Of a stretch of DNA of 64,000 bases, positions 48,530-59,734 are shown piece after piece. Position numbers and translations under genes: made by a program. The DNA is from Cristatella mucedo (taxonomy: Eukaryota; Bryozoa; Phylactolaemata; Cristatellidae), in contig WPIO01000070.1 of NCBI GenBank assembly GCA_009760855.2, forward strand, positions 293,001 through 357,000, given 5' to 3'. The notes beneath the pieces are model-generated. The model was given only the letters and a program-made list of their open reading frames with translations. It was not told the DNA's origin and searched no databases. Position 1 is the first letter of the stretch. Every line of letters starts with the position of its first letter.

Positions 48530-49970
48530 GATACTGTGCGAGTCACGCGACTATCCCGAATGCTGATAAAAGCGGGCCCCGACGAGGAGCCGCATATTTG
48601 GCCACTATGACCGGTGTGACGTCACTGCCTCGTATTTCGTCTGCCGACACTGCGTGTGAAAAGACGTCGGAAAAAAGTCTTTCGACACTTTACCCTCTCT
48701 GCACTCGGACGACTCGTCCTCGCCGAACTTCTGCCGACTCGAGGCTGCTTCTTCTTTCAAAAACCTTAGCGTCTGCGTGCCGTCTTCGTCTGCGATGACT
48801 CCGACTTTGCAACTTGCCGAGTGTCGCCGCCGCGAACATCGTCCACATGCGTGTCGACCGACTTCGTTTGGCTAGGACCGTGCTTGCATGCGAATCGGGC
48901 GGTCAAATCGGTCAAGTCGTTTGAGCAACGATAGCGGATGCTTTGTTCCGATTCGCACCGACTTTTAGCTGCTCTTCGCTGCCTTTTCGAAAGTCAAGCT
49001 CGACGCTGGAAGTTGTCTCGCACACAGACTATCTAGCTTAATTTAAGGTAGACAAGACTGAATTGCTGAGATGATGCCAGTAACGAACCTGGCTAGGCGT
49101 AGTTGCAATCGTACGTGAACCCGTGTAGGGAGACAGGCTGGTCCTAATATTTTGTGTAGTAATCGCACTCTAGTTTGAGATTTAATAATGTATTTTGAGA
49201 TATAATAATCGCACTTTGACAGTTTGAGATCGTTTCAGGTATCTAGTGAGGTAGAAAGGAAGCTAAAGGTACGCTTCTGTCCCCCGCCGAGTGACGTGCT
49301 GCTGGCGTGAACGTCCGAGGGTTTTGGAGACGCATTGAAGCCCAGCTCGTTACTGGGACGACGGTCGGTGAGGAAGATGAAGACAAGACAGTCACAACGA
49401 CAGCCGCAACTAGGTCTCAAGGTCCCCAGTGGTAGTAGTTTAGAGCCTAACGAGGTGGTGAAAGTCAGATTACGAATTATTAGTCTCTGCTCCTGAACTA
49501 TAACGACAGGGAACCGATGATGTCAGACTCCATCGTTCGGCGTAATACAAACCGAAGTCGAGTAATGGGCGGCGAGCTGTGCCCTAGCGTTCGGGAATAT
49601 GGCCGCCTAGCGTTCTAGCGAGCCCGGCGGGAGCGGCGCCCGCGGCTGGCTTGGCTCAGCGTCGGCCGGGAGCTCTGCGCGCTGGGGCGGCGCCGGGCGC
49701 CTTACTTGAGTTGCTGCACGACGCGGTCGGTGCCGGACGCAAACGCTCCTCCGTCGAGCGTCGAACGGGTCGCTCCGCGCTTCGGATAGTTCGGACTCGT
49801 TATCTTCAGGCGTGGGCGGGCTCCCTACCGCTGCCGCGTTCGTTCGCCTACCGTCGGCACGCCAGCGTGCGTAGGCGCTGCACCGACCGAGTCGCTGGCC
49901 GCGCGCTTCAAGGTTCAAGGCCACCCTCCGCGGTTCGAGATCCGCATTCCAGCCGTCAGAGCTTCGCCCA
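48530..49970. other. Unassigned, partly CpG-rich DNA
   Basis: 48.5-49.0 kb and 49.6-49.97 kb are CpG-rich, with AT-richer sequence between. No conserved coding block or repeat family recognised. Confidence 0.45.
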
Positions 49971-49974
49971 TATT

Positions 49975-50090
49975 TAATAATCATAATAATAATAATACTA
50001 ATAACAATACCGCACTTGATAAAGCGTCCTCGGAGAACTCGATCTCTTTCTAGGCGCTTTACATTTGCTGCAAAGGGAAATTTGTCGCGT
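49975..50090 (-). mobile_element. LINE-A tail
   Basis: AAT run, CGCACTTGATAAAGCGTCCT, TCTCTTTCTAGGCGCTTTAC and TTTGCTGCAAAGGGAA. Confidence 0.85.
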
Positions 50091-50104
50091 GTCGGCAAGT
50101 GCTA

Positions 50105-50154
50105 GCAATGTCCTCGGGCTGCGAGCGTTTCGCTCGCAGTCGCGAGGACATTGC
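50105..50154. repeat. Long imperfect hairpin, precursor-like
   Basis: Arms GCAATGTCCTCG...CTGCGAGCG (50105-50127) and CGCTCGCAG...CGAGGACATTGC (50131-50154) pair over about 21 bp with one small bulge and a TTT loop. Confidence 0.88.
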
Positions 50155-50462
50155 TGCACGGACGGCTACCGCGAGTTCGCAACTCAAGCGGCGGCTAATC
50201 GCTCGCCGGACGGAGAGCCCGACGGAACCGCTACCGCGAATTACGCGCATACTCTACATGCGCGACCGACCCGAACGAAGGCGAACGAAGGCGAACTCGT
50301 CGTCTAGTCGCGTGTCGTCTAGCTGCTGCACTTCGGAATCCCTAAAGGTAGACCTTCAGGCTCTTCAGTGCGTAAGCAGAGCAGCGAGAGCAGCCAAAGG
50401 TCAATTAGGTCAACGGGCACACACCCTTGCGCGGTACCCTTAGAGAATTACATCTCCATCGA

Positions 50463-50592
50463 TGGCCTGACTTGGCCCAGGGTTTAAGGTGCTTGCCTTT
50501 ACCGACAGAGGTCGTGGGCTCGAGCTCTGTTGTTTACGTGAACCTTCTGGATAGAGATTAAGTTCTCTCAGTGATATGTACAAATGAATTAT
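50463..50592 (+). mobile_element. SINE-1
   Basis: CTGACTTGGCCCAGGGTTTA, GGTGCTTGCC, GAGGTCGTGGGCTCGAGCTC, AGAGATTAAGTTCTCTCAGT, then an AT-rich tail continuing to about 50700. Confidence 0.82.
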
Positions 50593-50702
50593 ATATATAT
50601 ATATAATTAATATACACACACACATATATATACATTCATATATATAATTAATATATTTATATATAATATACAATATATAATTATAATATATAAACATAAA
50701 AT
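50593..50702. repeat. AT-rich low-complexity tract
   Basis: ATATAT and ACACAC mixtures following a SINE-1 end. Confidence 0.88.
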
Positions 50703-51215
50703 AAGAACTGCAATATGCCGGTAAAGAAGCATGTAAACTGATTAGGGTTAAGAAGCAAACTCTCAGCCTGCATAAACACATTAAAGACAATGTACACGGA
50801 CGGAGCACGCAGTGAGTAGCAGACGATTTATAGCTTCGCCTTTTAATGTCAAATCAGGGCATGTCGTGACTTCAGATCCTCTTCCGGGCCATGACCGGTC
50901 AAGAGTCGGGACGACTGGGAGCAGACAAATGTGCTCACCTTGACCTTGAGGAGGAAATTATTCCACGTTTGGGTTTTCCGGTCTAGCGCTCTACCGATTG
51001 TAGTGTCGCGACATCTTTCTACTGTTCTAAATTTGAATGAAGCCCTGGCTTTGAATGACCACTCATATACTACAGCCGAATTCCGGATTCTGCCTGAATG
51101 CATACGTATTTTTGTAACTGCAATTGGTTGCCGACTTGCAAAGACTACGTTTGCACCAGGCCAGCGGCCAGAAGTCGCACCCATTGATAAACTTAGGCAA
51201 AGGTCAAGGCGGAAG

Positions 51216-51253
51216 GTGGAAGTGCGCGTGCACGCGCGCACGTGCACTTCCAC
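51216..51253. repeat. Hairpin, 15 bp with one mismatch
   Basis: Outer arms GTGGAAGTGC and GCACTTCCAC, inner arms CGTGC and GCACG, loop ACGCGC. Confidence 0.8.
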
Positions 51254-52023
51254 GATGCAGCATCACTCGACTCGTAAGCTGCGTTTATACGGCAGACTTG
51301 TTTCCTAAAGCGGCACAGATAGGACCGATTTCCGACGGATTTTGATCGCTAGGTCACCATGTGTCACAACATTTTTTGGGGTGGAGAGCCAAGTCGGCAG
51401 ACTCTCACGAAGGACAACTTGTCTCTACTTTTTGGCTCCTTGTCGGTCCAGCCGACCAATCAAAATCCCGGGGCTCGTCACTTACTACCCACGGCCAAAA
51501 AATAAAACGGATGACGCTCGTAGGCTCGAGTTACATTGACGCGTTCAGAGCAAGTCCTTGAACAGGAGATACCTATGGGTTGTGGCCAAGGCTTAAGCCT
51601 TGTCTACATAGAAGACGCCGTGCGTCTGTTTATCGAATCCACCGACAATCCCGTAACGGCACCTACATTACTTAGCACCGTACTCCCGCATATCCGTAAC
51701 GGCACACGTTACTTAGCGCTGCTCACTTTCCCGAAAAAAAGCATTTTTAAAATACTTATATTTCTTTTTATTTATATTCTTCTCATACTACTCTACGATG
51801 ATGACTGCAGTGGCGAACTCGACTTCTGCGAGTGATCGCTGGGTGTCATTCCGGGAAAACCCTCTTTCATACCAGCCTTCCGGATTAGAGCACGGGCTGT
51901 GGGCGGGATTAAGTCGGCCATCAAACCTCTCGCGTAAAAGCCCTAACTGGAAGGAAGGTCGGCATCAGTCAGGAGGTAAGTCTGCTGTGTAAACGCAATT
52001 TTAAACTCACCCTCACCCTCTCT

Positions 52024-52090
52024 CTAGCATATGTAAAGCACATAAAAGAGAATTTGCTATCTTGGGGTGCTGTAAAAATGTCCTATAATT
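52024..52090 (+). mobile_element. LINE-A/SINE tail, diverged
   Basis: ATATGTAAAGCACATAAAAG, TTGCTATCTTGGGGTGCTGT; no ATT run. Confidence 0.5.
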
Positions 52091-52149
52091 AGAATATTAG
52101 AAAATATTCTTATACGTTCAGAACAAAAATTGACAGTCTATAAGGGAGA

Positions 52150-52196
52150 AAGGAAGAGAGAGGGAGAGAGAGAGAGAGAGAAAGGCAGAGAGAGGC

Positions 52197-52266
<70 letters not shown>

Positions 52267-52292
52267 CGAGGGAAAGAGAGAGAGAGAGAGCA
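52150..52292. repeat. GA tract
   Basis: GA runs with GGCAGAGAG and GGGCGAGGGAAAG interruptions. Confidence 0.93.
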
Positions 52293-53095
52293 AGCAAATG
52301 CAGCAGTAGCAACTTCATTCAATATCGCTCAGCAAGATGTCTTTCGATTCATAGAAATTCAGGATGACCGTGAATTTCGCTCGCACAGACGGGAAAGAGA
52401 GGGGAGGTAACATGCGAGGAGCAGATCTCAAGCTGGACAAGAAAAAGGCGCAGCCCGCGAAAGAGGAAGTGTCTGTCTCTTCTTTTTTACCACACAGTGC
52501 AAAGATGTCTGACCACCAGGCAGCCATATCTCTCTAAGTAGAACTAGACAGAGCAAAGATGTCAGATTGCCAGGCAGCCATGTCGTCCATTTGATCGAGT
52601 TTGAGCCGCGTCCGCCAATTGGAAGCCATATAGGCTGCCAGAGATTAGGTCCTCCTGACAGTGCGGCATAGTTAAACCGTGCTGTCTAACACCGCTAAAG
52701 GCCAGATCTACATTTAGCCACTCAAGAGGTGTCGAGGAACGATGCGAGCGGACCAGTGTGCACGCAGTTATTCCCCCTGCCTTCATCCGTGAAAGTCAAA
52801 CATCGAATACAATTTCTGGTCGCCTAGGACGGCACATGTAATGGCTGCAGCTCAGCACCAAATTGTGATTAAAAACATGTACAATACAAGTAAAAGCATT
52901 CAGCTCATACATCGGAACTCGGGCTTAGGTGGTTATTTAAAGCCAAGGTTTCTACAAGTGTTTCGAGAAATAAAACAAAAGAGTCTCGATGGCTCAATCA
53001 GTAGATTGGTTCGAAAACTCGAGGTTTCGGTATTTTTCTCCTAATGGAGGCAAAATACATCTGCCCTTAGCTTTCGCTGCATATGGCCGTCGGTT

Positions 53096-53187
53096 GACTC
53101 GTGCTCCATTTTCAGCGAATGTAAAGTGCCTAGAAAGAGATTGAGCTATCTGAGGACGCTCTATAAAATATATTATTATCATCATTT
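53096..53187 (+). mobile_element. LINE-A tail
   Basis: AGCGAATGTAAAGTGCCTAG, GATTGAGCTATCTGAGGACG, then TATTATTATCATCATT. Confidence 0.78.
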
Positions 53188-53304
53188 GGTTGTTGACAAT
53201 TATCTGCTTGGGATAGATCATTTGAAAATGCCATACATTTCATCTTTCAGCAGCAACTAGACTTGAAGTCTCGTTCTTCCTGGAGCTATTACAATACTCT
53301 AAAC

Positions 53305-53705
53305 AGATAAAAATAATAATAATAATATTGCACTTGATAAAGCGCCCTCAGAGAACTTACTCTCTTTCTAGGCGCTTTACATTTGCTGCAAAGTGATACG
53401 CAATAGAATAGTAAGTAAAATCATGCTTGAAAATCAAACAAAATGAATAACATGGTTAGGGGTTACATGCACTGGGTCAGCATGCAAATGTGGTTAGTGG
53501 CAGCATGAACAGTGTCAGCACGCATAAGCACATCGAGGACGAATCACAAGGACCCACTAAATGCTGTCCTAAATAGGTATGTTTTCAAGTTTCTTTTAAA
53601 TGTGGTCAGGTCAGGGGATGTTCTGATGCAGGTCGGGAGGGAGTTCCAGGCTGTGGGAGCATACGAGCTAAATGCACGGTCTCCAAAGGATTTAAGGTTT
53701 TGTAA
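53305..53705 (-). mobile_element. LINE-A 3' end, young copy
   Basis: A minus-strand copy of the last part of ORF2 and the 3'UTR with an intact AAT/ATT tail. Compared by eye with 25090-25485 in reverse complement it differs at only a handful of positions. The shadow peptides read across both differ by one residue over about 60. It is 5'-truncated near 53705. Confidence 0.9.
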
Positions 53706-53819
53706 CTCAATGCTTTTTCTTAATGGGAGATTCTATAATATAAATAGTCTTACAACTATTCAGAAATACGGTGTATGTATAGAGGGGTAGAAAGTAGATG
53801 GAACGGCATGAAGATGGCA

Positions 53820-53925
53820 GAGGGAAAAAGAGAAAGAGAGAGAGAGAGATTAAGAGAGAGAGAGAGAGAGAGAGGAGAGAGGGGAAGGAGAGGGAAGGGA
53901 GAGGGAAGGGAGACGGGAAAGCAAA
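53820..53925. repeat. GA-rich tract
   Basis: GA runs followed by GGGAAGGGAGA units. Confidence 0.9.
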
Positions 53926-55517
53926 AGACAAAGAGACAGAATGAGAGGGATAGACAATCAGAGAGACATATAGATAGAGGTAATAGTGACACTTAACCAG
54001 TCGAGAACGCCAGCATGATGTAGGAACAGTTGAAAGATTGTCTGTCGGAAGGATTCGCTTAGTTAGACAGCCCACCAATCTACCTGCCGTGCAGATAGCC
54101 CAACCATTTGTCAGCAGCCCAAAATGAAAAACTAGCAGAAGAGAATCTTGTTCACAGGGTTAAAAGTCAGATGCATTTTCAGCAGCACAAGCAGTAGGCG
54201 TTTCATTGAGCGATAAATGTACGACCACTTACTCGTAAAAGCTGCGATGGTGCAGTACATTTGCTGAACATACTCTTTGTGTCAGCAACTTTCGCTGAAG
54301 CTGCTGCGGTCAGCCATGACTGGTCTTGCAACCCACAGAAATTGAATGAACCTTGCTTTTTGAGCACCCTCCACAATTGGCGTCAATGAAACCACGAACA
54401 AACTCGACAGAGCATGTACACGCTATATTATAGTACGCATGGCGAAGCAGCACTACGCTTGGCACTTGACACCGGCTGATATCCGTTACTATCAGATAGA
54501 GATTTTGGTATGCTTGCAATCAAGCCTGTACCAAGAGGTCAATTTTGTACAATGACTGGAGCAGATGAAAAATCGACTTTAAACGACTTTGTAGAGGCAT
54601 CGGGCAAAACGCGAATGAGCGGCTGCGAGCCCACCCAGCGGGCACAGGCTGCCAGCGTGTCGCCACGCCTACAAACACCCCGCCCCCCCCCCAATGTTGC
54701 CAGCCAGCCAGCCGTCACGCTCAGGTGCCTGCGGATCCTGAAACTTTCCGGCCGGCGTTCGGCTGCGTGCAGATCGTCACAAGTGGGAGACCCGAAGAGC
54801 CAGAAGGAGCGGCGAGTTCTGCCTCGAGCCCGAGGCTCCGTCTCGGCCTTCGCTGTCGTTCGCTCGCTCACATTAGCAGGCACTTCTCGGTCACCTGACC
54901 GACTAGCTGGCCCGGAGCCTCGGTCAGTTTAGAGGTCACGTCGGAGACATTAGCTGGCAGGAAGCCTGCAAAAGCCGGCACTCCGTCGACGCATGCATGC
55001 GCCTGGACCGGGGGGGATGGCAAAGGGTGGCAGCGCTGCCTAATGTTTGGCAGTCAGGTGCACCTAACGGTTGATCGACGATGGACTCGAGGCTGCGACA
55101 ATGTCAGGCTGCTATCACCGAACTATCAGCACAAACATCGGGGCAAATTAAGGCATGCAAGGCCAGCAAACTCGCGGCCTTCGCAGCCAGCAAGAGGTTC
55201 AGCTTGCATGGTCAAGGTCAGCACACACTCTCACTCAGCCGAATTCAGCTTGCGGTACCATTAAAGCATCAGAGCTGTCGACTTACAGAACATGTGAAGA
55301 CATCGACATCAAGAGGTCAAGCATCAACTATAAGTAATAACGTATGCACGACTTTCTTCATTGGTACGCCAACAACCATCGTTCCACTGAGCTGACTCTA
55401 TTGTAAGTTTGACACGAGTCTTCTTGTGTTCTTTTGCGTGCTTGTCTAAGTACGATAGTTTGCTTGTAACTAACTCATGGTTACTGCTTCTCTATCAGAA
55501 AGATAAGACAGTGAGAG

Positions 55518-55592
55518 AGTGTTGTAAAGTGCCCAGATGTAGATTTGGTTCTCTTAGGGTGATACAAAAGAGACTACAATTATTATTAGCTT
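55518..55592 (+). mobile_element. LINE-A/SINE tail
   Basis: TGTAAAGTGCCCAGATGTAG, TTTGGTTCTCTTAGGGTGAT and a short ATT end. Confidence 0.6.
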
Positions 55593-56572
55593 ATACCCGT
55601 GAAGATTCACATAAACTTTCAGCGTTACATTGGAATGGAGGTCTGAGTGTGACCTCTGACCTTGTGGTAAGCCCAGCCCAGCCGATGAGCCCGGCCTAAA
55701 GTGCCGCGCCGACTCCATACCACGTGATCCGGGTCGAGAAGAGATCAAATCTTACTCCCAGTCTCTTTTTCATAAATGAGGCGCTCGCTGAGCTTTGACA
55801 GCACAAAGCCACCGCGATTCTTCTCTAGTCTTTTACCGTTGTACAGTTTGTCGTATGTGACGTTTCCACCGATGGGTTTCGGCAGTGCTGGCTTCCTTTG
55901 TTGCCTGAATTCTTCATGTTGTCGGCGATAGATTCACTTATATATTATGCTCGTCGTTCTATTCCTTGTTGTCCCCAAATTTATTGCACTGAAGACTTGC
56001 CGGTCCACAATGGCAGGCGGCAACCACAGGTTTCATATTGGCGTATACCCAAGAAAAATCACAGACAATTGCAAATTTGCTTTAGAAGATGAGCCTAAGT
56101 GTTCACTGAGCTAAATGGTGAGCTCATCCACTGACTCCAAAGCTTAGAGCTCCTAGTGAATGCAGCAAAATTTGTATAGGAGGAAAAATAAAACGCATTT
56201 CTAAAAGTTATAATTTTCTTAAAAAATTAACATAGTTATAGTTTTTTGAAATTTATTCGTCAGCACAGGATAGCTTTTCAGCATAAGGTTGCACGTACGG
56301 AACATACAAACGTGCTGACAATCTTTAAATTTGTATAACTGTATACCTAGTGAGCCTCTACCGTAAAGAGTCGTGGGCAAATTATATTTATTCACGTCTA
56401 TCGCTCTCCTAACGTAGGCGAAGCATGAAATGTTCAATTTAAACTGCCAGAGTGCATGTTGCTACGCTAATTGCATACGTTGCATGCGCTAATTCGAAAA
56501 TTATCTCCTGCTTTTTGACAAGGCACTCGTTATTGCTGCACTAGCTAATTATAGCATAATAGCTAATAATTG

Positions 56573-56744
56573 CTGTACTAGCTAATTTGACAGCCACTTT
56601 GTAAAGCGGCAGAAAAACCTTAAAGGCTATCACCTCCATTTGCAGCAGCAATAAAGGATCGCCCAACGAAGAATTCGAATCCACGGCCTCGGGGCTGAGG
56701 TTGTGGACAGCAACCGCCTTACCCAGTGTGCCATTGCGGCTCCG
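56573..56744 (-). mobile_element. SINE-2
   Basis: Reverse orientation: AATTTGACAGCCACTTTGTA, GAATTCGAATCCACGGCCTC, ACCGCCTTACCCAGTGTGCC ATTGCGGCTCC. Confidence 0.82.
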
Positions 56745-57016
56745 CCATAGTAGTACTCTATATATCACAACGGGAAAAATGAAAGTGTAACATTAATGAC
56801 CGTGACGGACTTGTTAACGTACTAATAAATTTAACTTATTAGATGGGTGAATATCCCCAATGGATAATTTGTATTAGTATGATAAATATAGAGGATATAA
56901 CGCATGAGTATATGCATGTTTCCACTTTGCTCAGTGCATTAGTTGCCTCGCACCGTGGCCAGCGGAGTACAAAGACTAAGTGTACATGGTGGGTGGGTTC
57001 GGGCAAGGCACGTCCG

Positions 57017-57047
57017 GGGCAGGCTGCATAGTATATGCAGCCTGCCC
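57017..57047. repeat. Perfect 14-bp hairpin
   Basis: GGGCAGGCTGCATA, loop GTA, then the exact inverse complement. Confidence 0.92.
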
Positions 57048-57194
57048 GCAGGCAGCATTTGAGCACCACAAGAATCATCGGGAAGCTTCCAGCAGAGTAG
57101 GTGCACGCTTCGTTGGGCAGCATTGACAAGAAAACGACTGCTGCTGCTGCAGCTGGGTTCGGTGACGTTCTACGACAAAAGTGGCTGCGTCTAC

Positions 57195-57590
57195 CCAACT
57201 AACCTCGAATCCTCTGGAGACCGTGCATTTAGTTCGTGTGGTCCCAAAGCCCGGAACTTACTCCCGAATTGCGTCCTGACATCCCCTGACTTGACCACAT
57301 TTAAAAAGAAATTAAAAACGGACCTATTTATGACAGCATTTAGTGGATCCCTGTGATTCGTTCTTTACGTGCTTATGCGTGCTGACTCTGTGCATGCTGC
57401 CAATAACCACACTTGCATGCTGACCCGGTGCATGTCACTCCTAACCGTGTTATTCATGCTGTTTATCAAGCATGATACCACTCACCATTCGATCGTGCTT
57501 CCTTTGCAGCAAATGTAAAGCACCTAGAAAGAGATCGAGTTCTCTGAGGGCACTTTATCAAGTGTAGTATTTATATTATCATTATTAGCA
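57195..57590 (+). mobile_element. LINE-A 3' end
   Basis: Coding end (FSSCGPKARNLLPN...FKKKLKTDLFMTAFSGSL stop near 57356), 3'UTR and ATT tail. It lies about 340 bases from the complexin exon at 57934, on the opposite strand. Confidence 0.88.
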
Positions 57591-57933
57591 GTATGGATGC
57601 GATGTATTTGGCTATCTGCTATATCTAGAGCTCACTGCCTGTGGACTCACTTTACTGAGTCATAGTAGAATTACACGTGACTCCCCCAAGTACTGGTCGC
57701 CATCTTTCGTCGTGACGAATGGACTTTCTGGCTTTAATTAATAGATGTCGAGTCTCACTACTGGCTGGAACCTGCAGCTGCGACAGATTTGGCCAGCTCT
57801 AAAGGAAGCAGCGGGCAGTGAACGGGTGAACCCAAAAGTTTAACGGTTCATGGCAGGAGTCGACCGCTTACGGGCCTCTTCAGCTGCCGGGCAGGCAATC
57901 GAAGGCACTGGAGGAGAGCAGCACGTGACCTAC

Positions 57934-58075
57934 CTCCGCCGCCATTGCCTTCCTCGCCTCCTTCGCCTTTGGCTTCGGCGGCCAGCTGCTGCGGAGTCTT
58001 TCGCTTTCGGCCGATCTGGCCGGAACGATTCGGGTCCTCCACTTCGGCCATGGCGCTCTTTTTCTTTATGCCGTA
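57934..58075 (-). CDS. cplx: Complexin, next coding exon (end of central helix and C-terminal linker)
   Basis: This minus-strand exon follows a strong acceptor (TTTTCCTTCTTCTAG, AG at 58077-58076). It opens in phase 0 with TAC GGC ATA AAG AAA AAG (YGIKKK). This continues the IRDK that ends the previous exon, so the junction lies between K69 and Y70 of the family numbering. It then reads SAMAEVEDPNRSGQIGR, followed by KRKTPQQLAAEA, the hallmark of invertebrate complexins (insects have KKKTPEELAAEA), and a glycine-rich stretch. The donor is GGAG followed by GTAGGT at 57933, leaving phase 1. The frame is open past the donor as far as 57848, but that extension looks like intron. A C-terminal exon, with an amphipathic helix or CAAX box in relatives, should follow at lower coordinates; I did not find it. 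Tyrosine 70, needed for SNARE binding, is intact. Confidence 0.93.
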
Positions 58076-58204
58076 CTAGAAGAAGGAAAAGGAAGTCTGC
58101 ATCTCAACAAGCTCTGGTCGAGTCAACTGGCCCCAAAGATGGCGGCGAACCGAGCTGCGGTAATAGAACGTCGTCAGAAGAGTGCAGAGACCACCGGCCT
58201 GAGA

Positions 58205-58406
58205 GAGCTAGCTAACTCATGCTCAGCCCAGGGGTAAGTTGATCGCTCTTCACGGCCCGGGTGGTGGGCTCGGACTCTTCACGACCCGGGTGGTGGGCTC
58301 GGATCCTGCAGTGGTCGATTATTTATTGACCACTGCAAGCGGTGGTAATAGCCGTGAAGGCTCTTCCGCTGCCCACGTAAATGAGGCTGCTAAATTAGCT
58401 TACCTT
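58205..58406 (+). mobile_element. SINE-2 with internal duplication
   Basis: The box B region is duplicated (CGGGTGGTGGGCTCGGA occurs twice, 58258-58304). Body GCAAGCGGTGGTAATAGCCG, end AAATGAGGCTGCTAAATTAG. Lies just inside the complexin intron, antisense to the gene. Confidence 0.75.
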
Positions 58407-58550
58407 TTTTCTAATCTTTTTCTTTTAAAGCTTATGTGAGCAGCTGTCGCTGAAGAGGGAGAACTGGATAGAGGAATTGAGCAGGAAGGTAGAACGGTGA
58501 AACACGGCTAGATGTAAACTGCCCGGAAAGAGATTTAGTTCTCTGCGGTC

Positions 58551-58796
58551 TGTGGTTTCGTTTAATTGACCACATTGCCCCTGATCGTTGTACGAGTGGG
58601 CTGTGACACTCGATGTGGCGTGCGGTCGGGACGGACGCGCTATCGGGGATTGTTGTAACTAGGGAGTCGGGACACAGGTGGGTGAGAGGGGTGAAGAGAG
58701 TCGTGCTTCGCCCTGCTCCGTGCTTAGGGAAATAAACCGATGGGGTTGCTAGTCGGCTAGCGTTGTGTACTGTTCGCGACGATAACTCAAGCTACA
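58551..58796. mobile_element. Solo LTR of an LTR retrotransposon
   Basis: This 246-bp unit starts TGTGG and ends CTACA, the TG...CA ends of LTRs. It contains a polyadenylation signal, AATAAA, at 58731-58736. It sits inside an older SINE/LINE 3' tail. The interrupted tail reads GTTCTCTGCGGTC on the left and CGGCCACTATATAAATTC on the right and becomes continuous if the unit is removed. The flanks CGGTC (58546-58550) and CGGCC (58797-58801) form a 5-bp target duplication with one mismatch. No second LTR or internal coding region is present, so it is probably the product of LTR-LTR recombination. Family is not determinable; 5-bp duplications fit Ty3/Gypsy or BEL types. Confidence 0.72.
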
Positions 58797-59002
58797 CGGC
58801 CACTATATAAATTCATTATTATTATTATTATTCCTATTATTATTAGAGAGCAACGTCGAGATAAGCAGCACAGCACGAACAGAACGAGTAGGAAGCAGGA
58901 AGTAAGCGAGTGGGAATGTGAGTCACAGTTTCAGTCTGGTACTATGGAAGCGAAGAGAGAAACGGCAGCTGGAGCCCTTTAATAATAATAATAATGCATA
59001 AT

Positions 59003-59245
59003 AATAATAAATTTTAGCAATGCTATGTTGCTGAAAGTAGGCAGATTTGACTTTAGGCACAGCAACGACGATTCAACTAAATGGCCCATGTGAAAGGACC
59101 TGTAGAGTGAATGTGGATGTCGAGACTGCAGTGGTAATTCAGAGAGGAATTCTGAGCAGCCGACTCGCTGCAGCGGTCAAAGCGAGATCTAAAGATTGGT
59201 ACTAGCTGTTGGACCGGCAGCCAACGCAGCTTCTTAAGCAGTGTG
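59003..59245 (-). pseudogene. LINE reverse transcriptase scraps (minus strand)
   Basis: Two short minus-strand matches to CR1/L2-type ORF2 are visible: YFQQHSIAKI just above an ATT-type tract at 59003-59050, and LLKKLRWLPVQQ at about 59195-59240. They may be parts of separate insertions. The remaining frame to 59604 is unrecognised. Confidence 0.45.
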
Positions 59246-59734
59246 CTGACACAGGGCTAGATCCTACTAAACACCAGGGAGTGACTAACAAAAAAGCCAG
59301 GAAAAAGTCACGTGTCTACTGGCCGGAGATTAGCCGAGACATGATATCGAAGCCTGTGTTAACTCTTGCAGTTTCTGTCAGACTGCGGACTCTCAGAGAG
59401 TCAGGCAGCAACGAGTCGCTAGCACGAGTTGCTCTTGCTCAACAGTCCATGGCCAAACGAGTTGCCGCCGATATTTACGAATATGAACACGTTGAAAATT
59501 TCAAAGAAGTTAACAATTTGGATTTCAGGTCGGCTTCTACTTTCGACTTATTGAAATTGCACCGCTTTCAGTGGACAATGTCCAAAGACGTTGCAGCAGA
59601 ATAAAGCAACATTTTTTCGGGTTGGGGCACACCGGAATCACGTGTGTCCAACAACGGTTTCCAGTTTTCGTCCCTCGAGTTTGGGGGCGTTTTTGAAGCT
59701 GCACTTTTTTGCATCTCCGTCTGCACGTCAAAAA

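Larger units (their letters stand above)
50703..53095. other. Intergenic DNA; nothing recognised outside listed repeats
   Basis: Overlapping 120-130-codon frames on both strands at 50849-51308 have no recognisable motif. A partial duplication (CCGTAACGGCAC) lies at 51651-51705. Confidence 0.45.
53926..57190. other. Intergenic or 3' flank of complexin; nothing recognised outside listed repeats
   Basis: The missing C-terminal complexin exon could lie here. I looked for a minus-strand exon opening in phase 1 and ending in a CAAX-like or amphipathic C-terminus and found none. Confidence 0.4.

Noticed and set aside
50931-51308. Overlapping frames of 125-134 codons on both strands
   Set aside because: No recognisable motif and both strands open; not distinguishable from chance.
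53512-53790. 92-codon frame MSARISTSRTNHKDPL
   Set aside because: It is the antisense reading of LINE-A ORF2 and 3'UTR. The same antisense peptide occurs at 25037-25285.
59209-59604. 131-codon plus frame
   Set aside because: Its start overlaps a minus-strand LINE scrap and I recognise no domain. The region is intronic to complexin.
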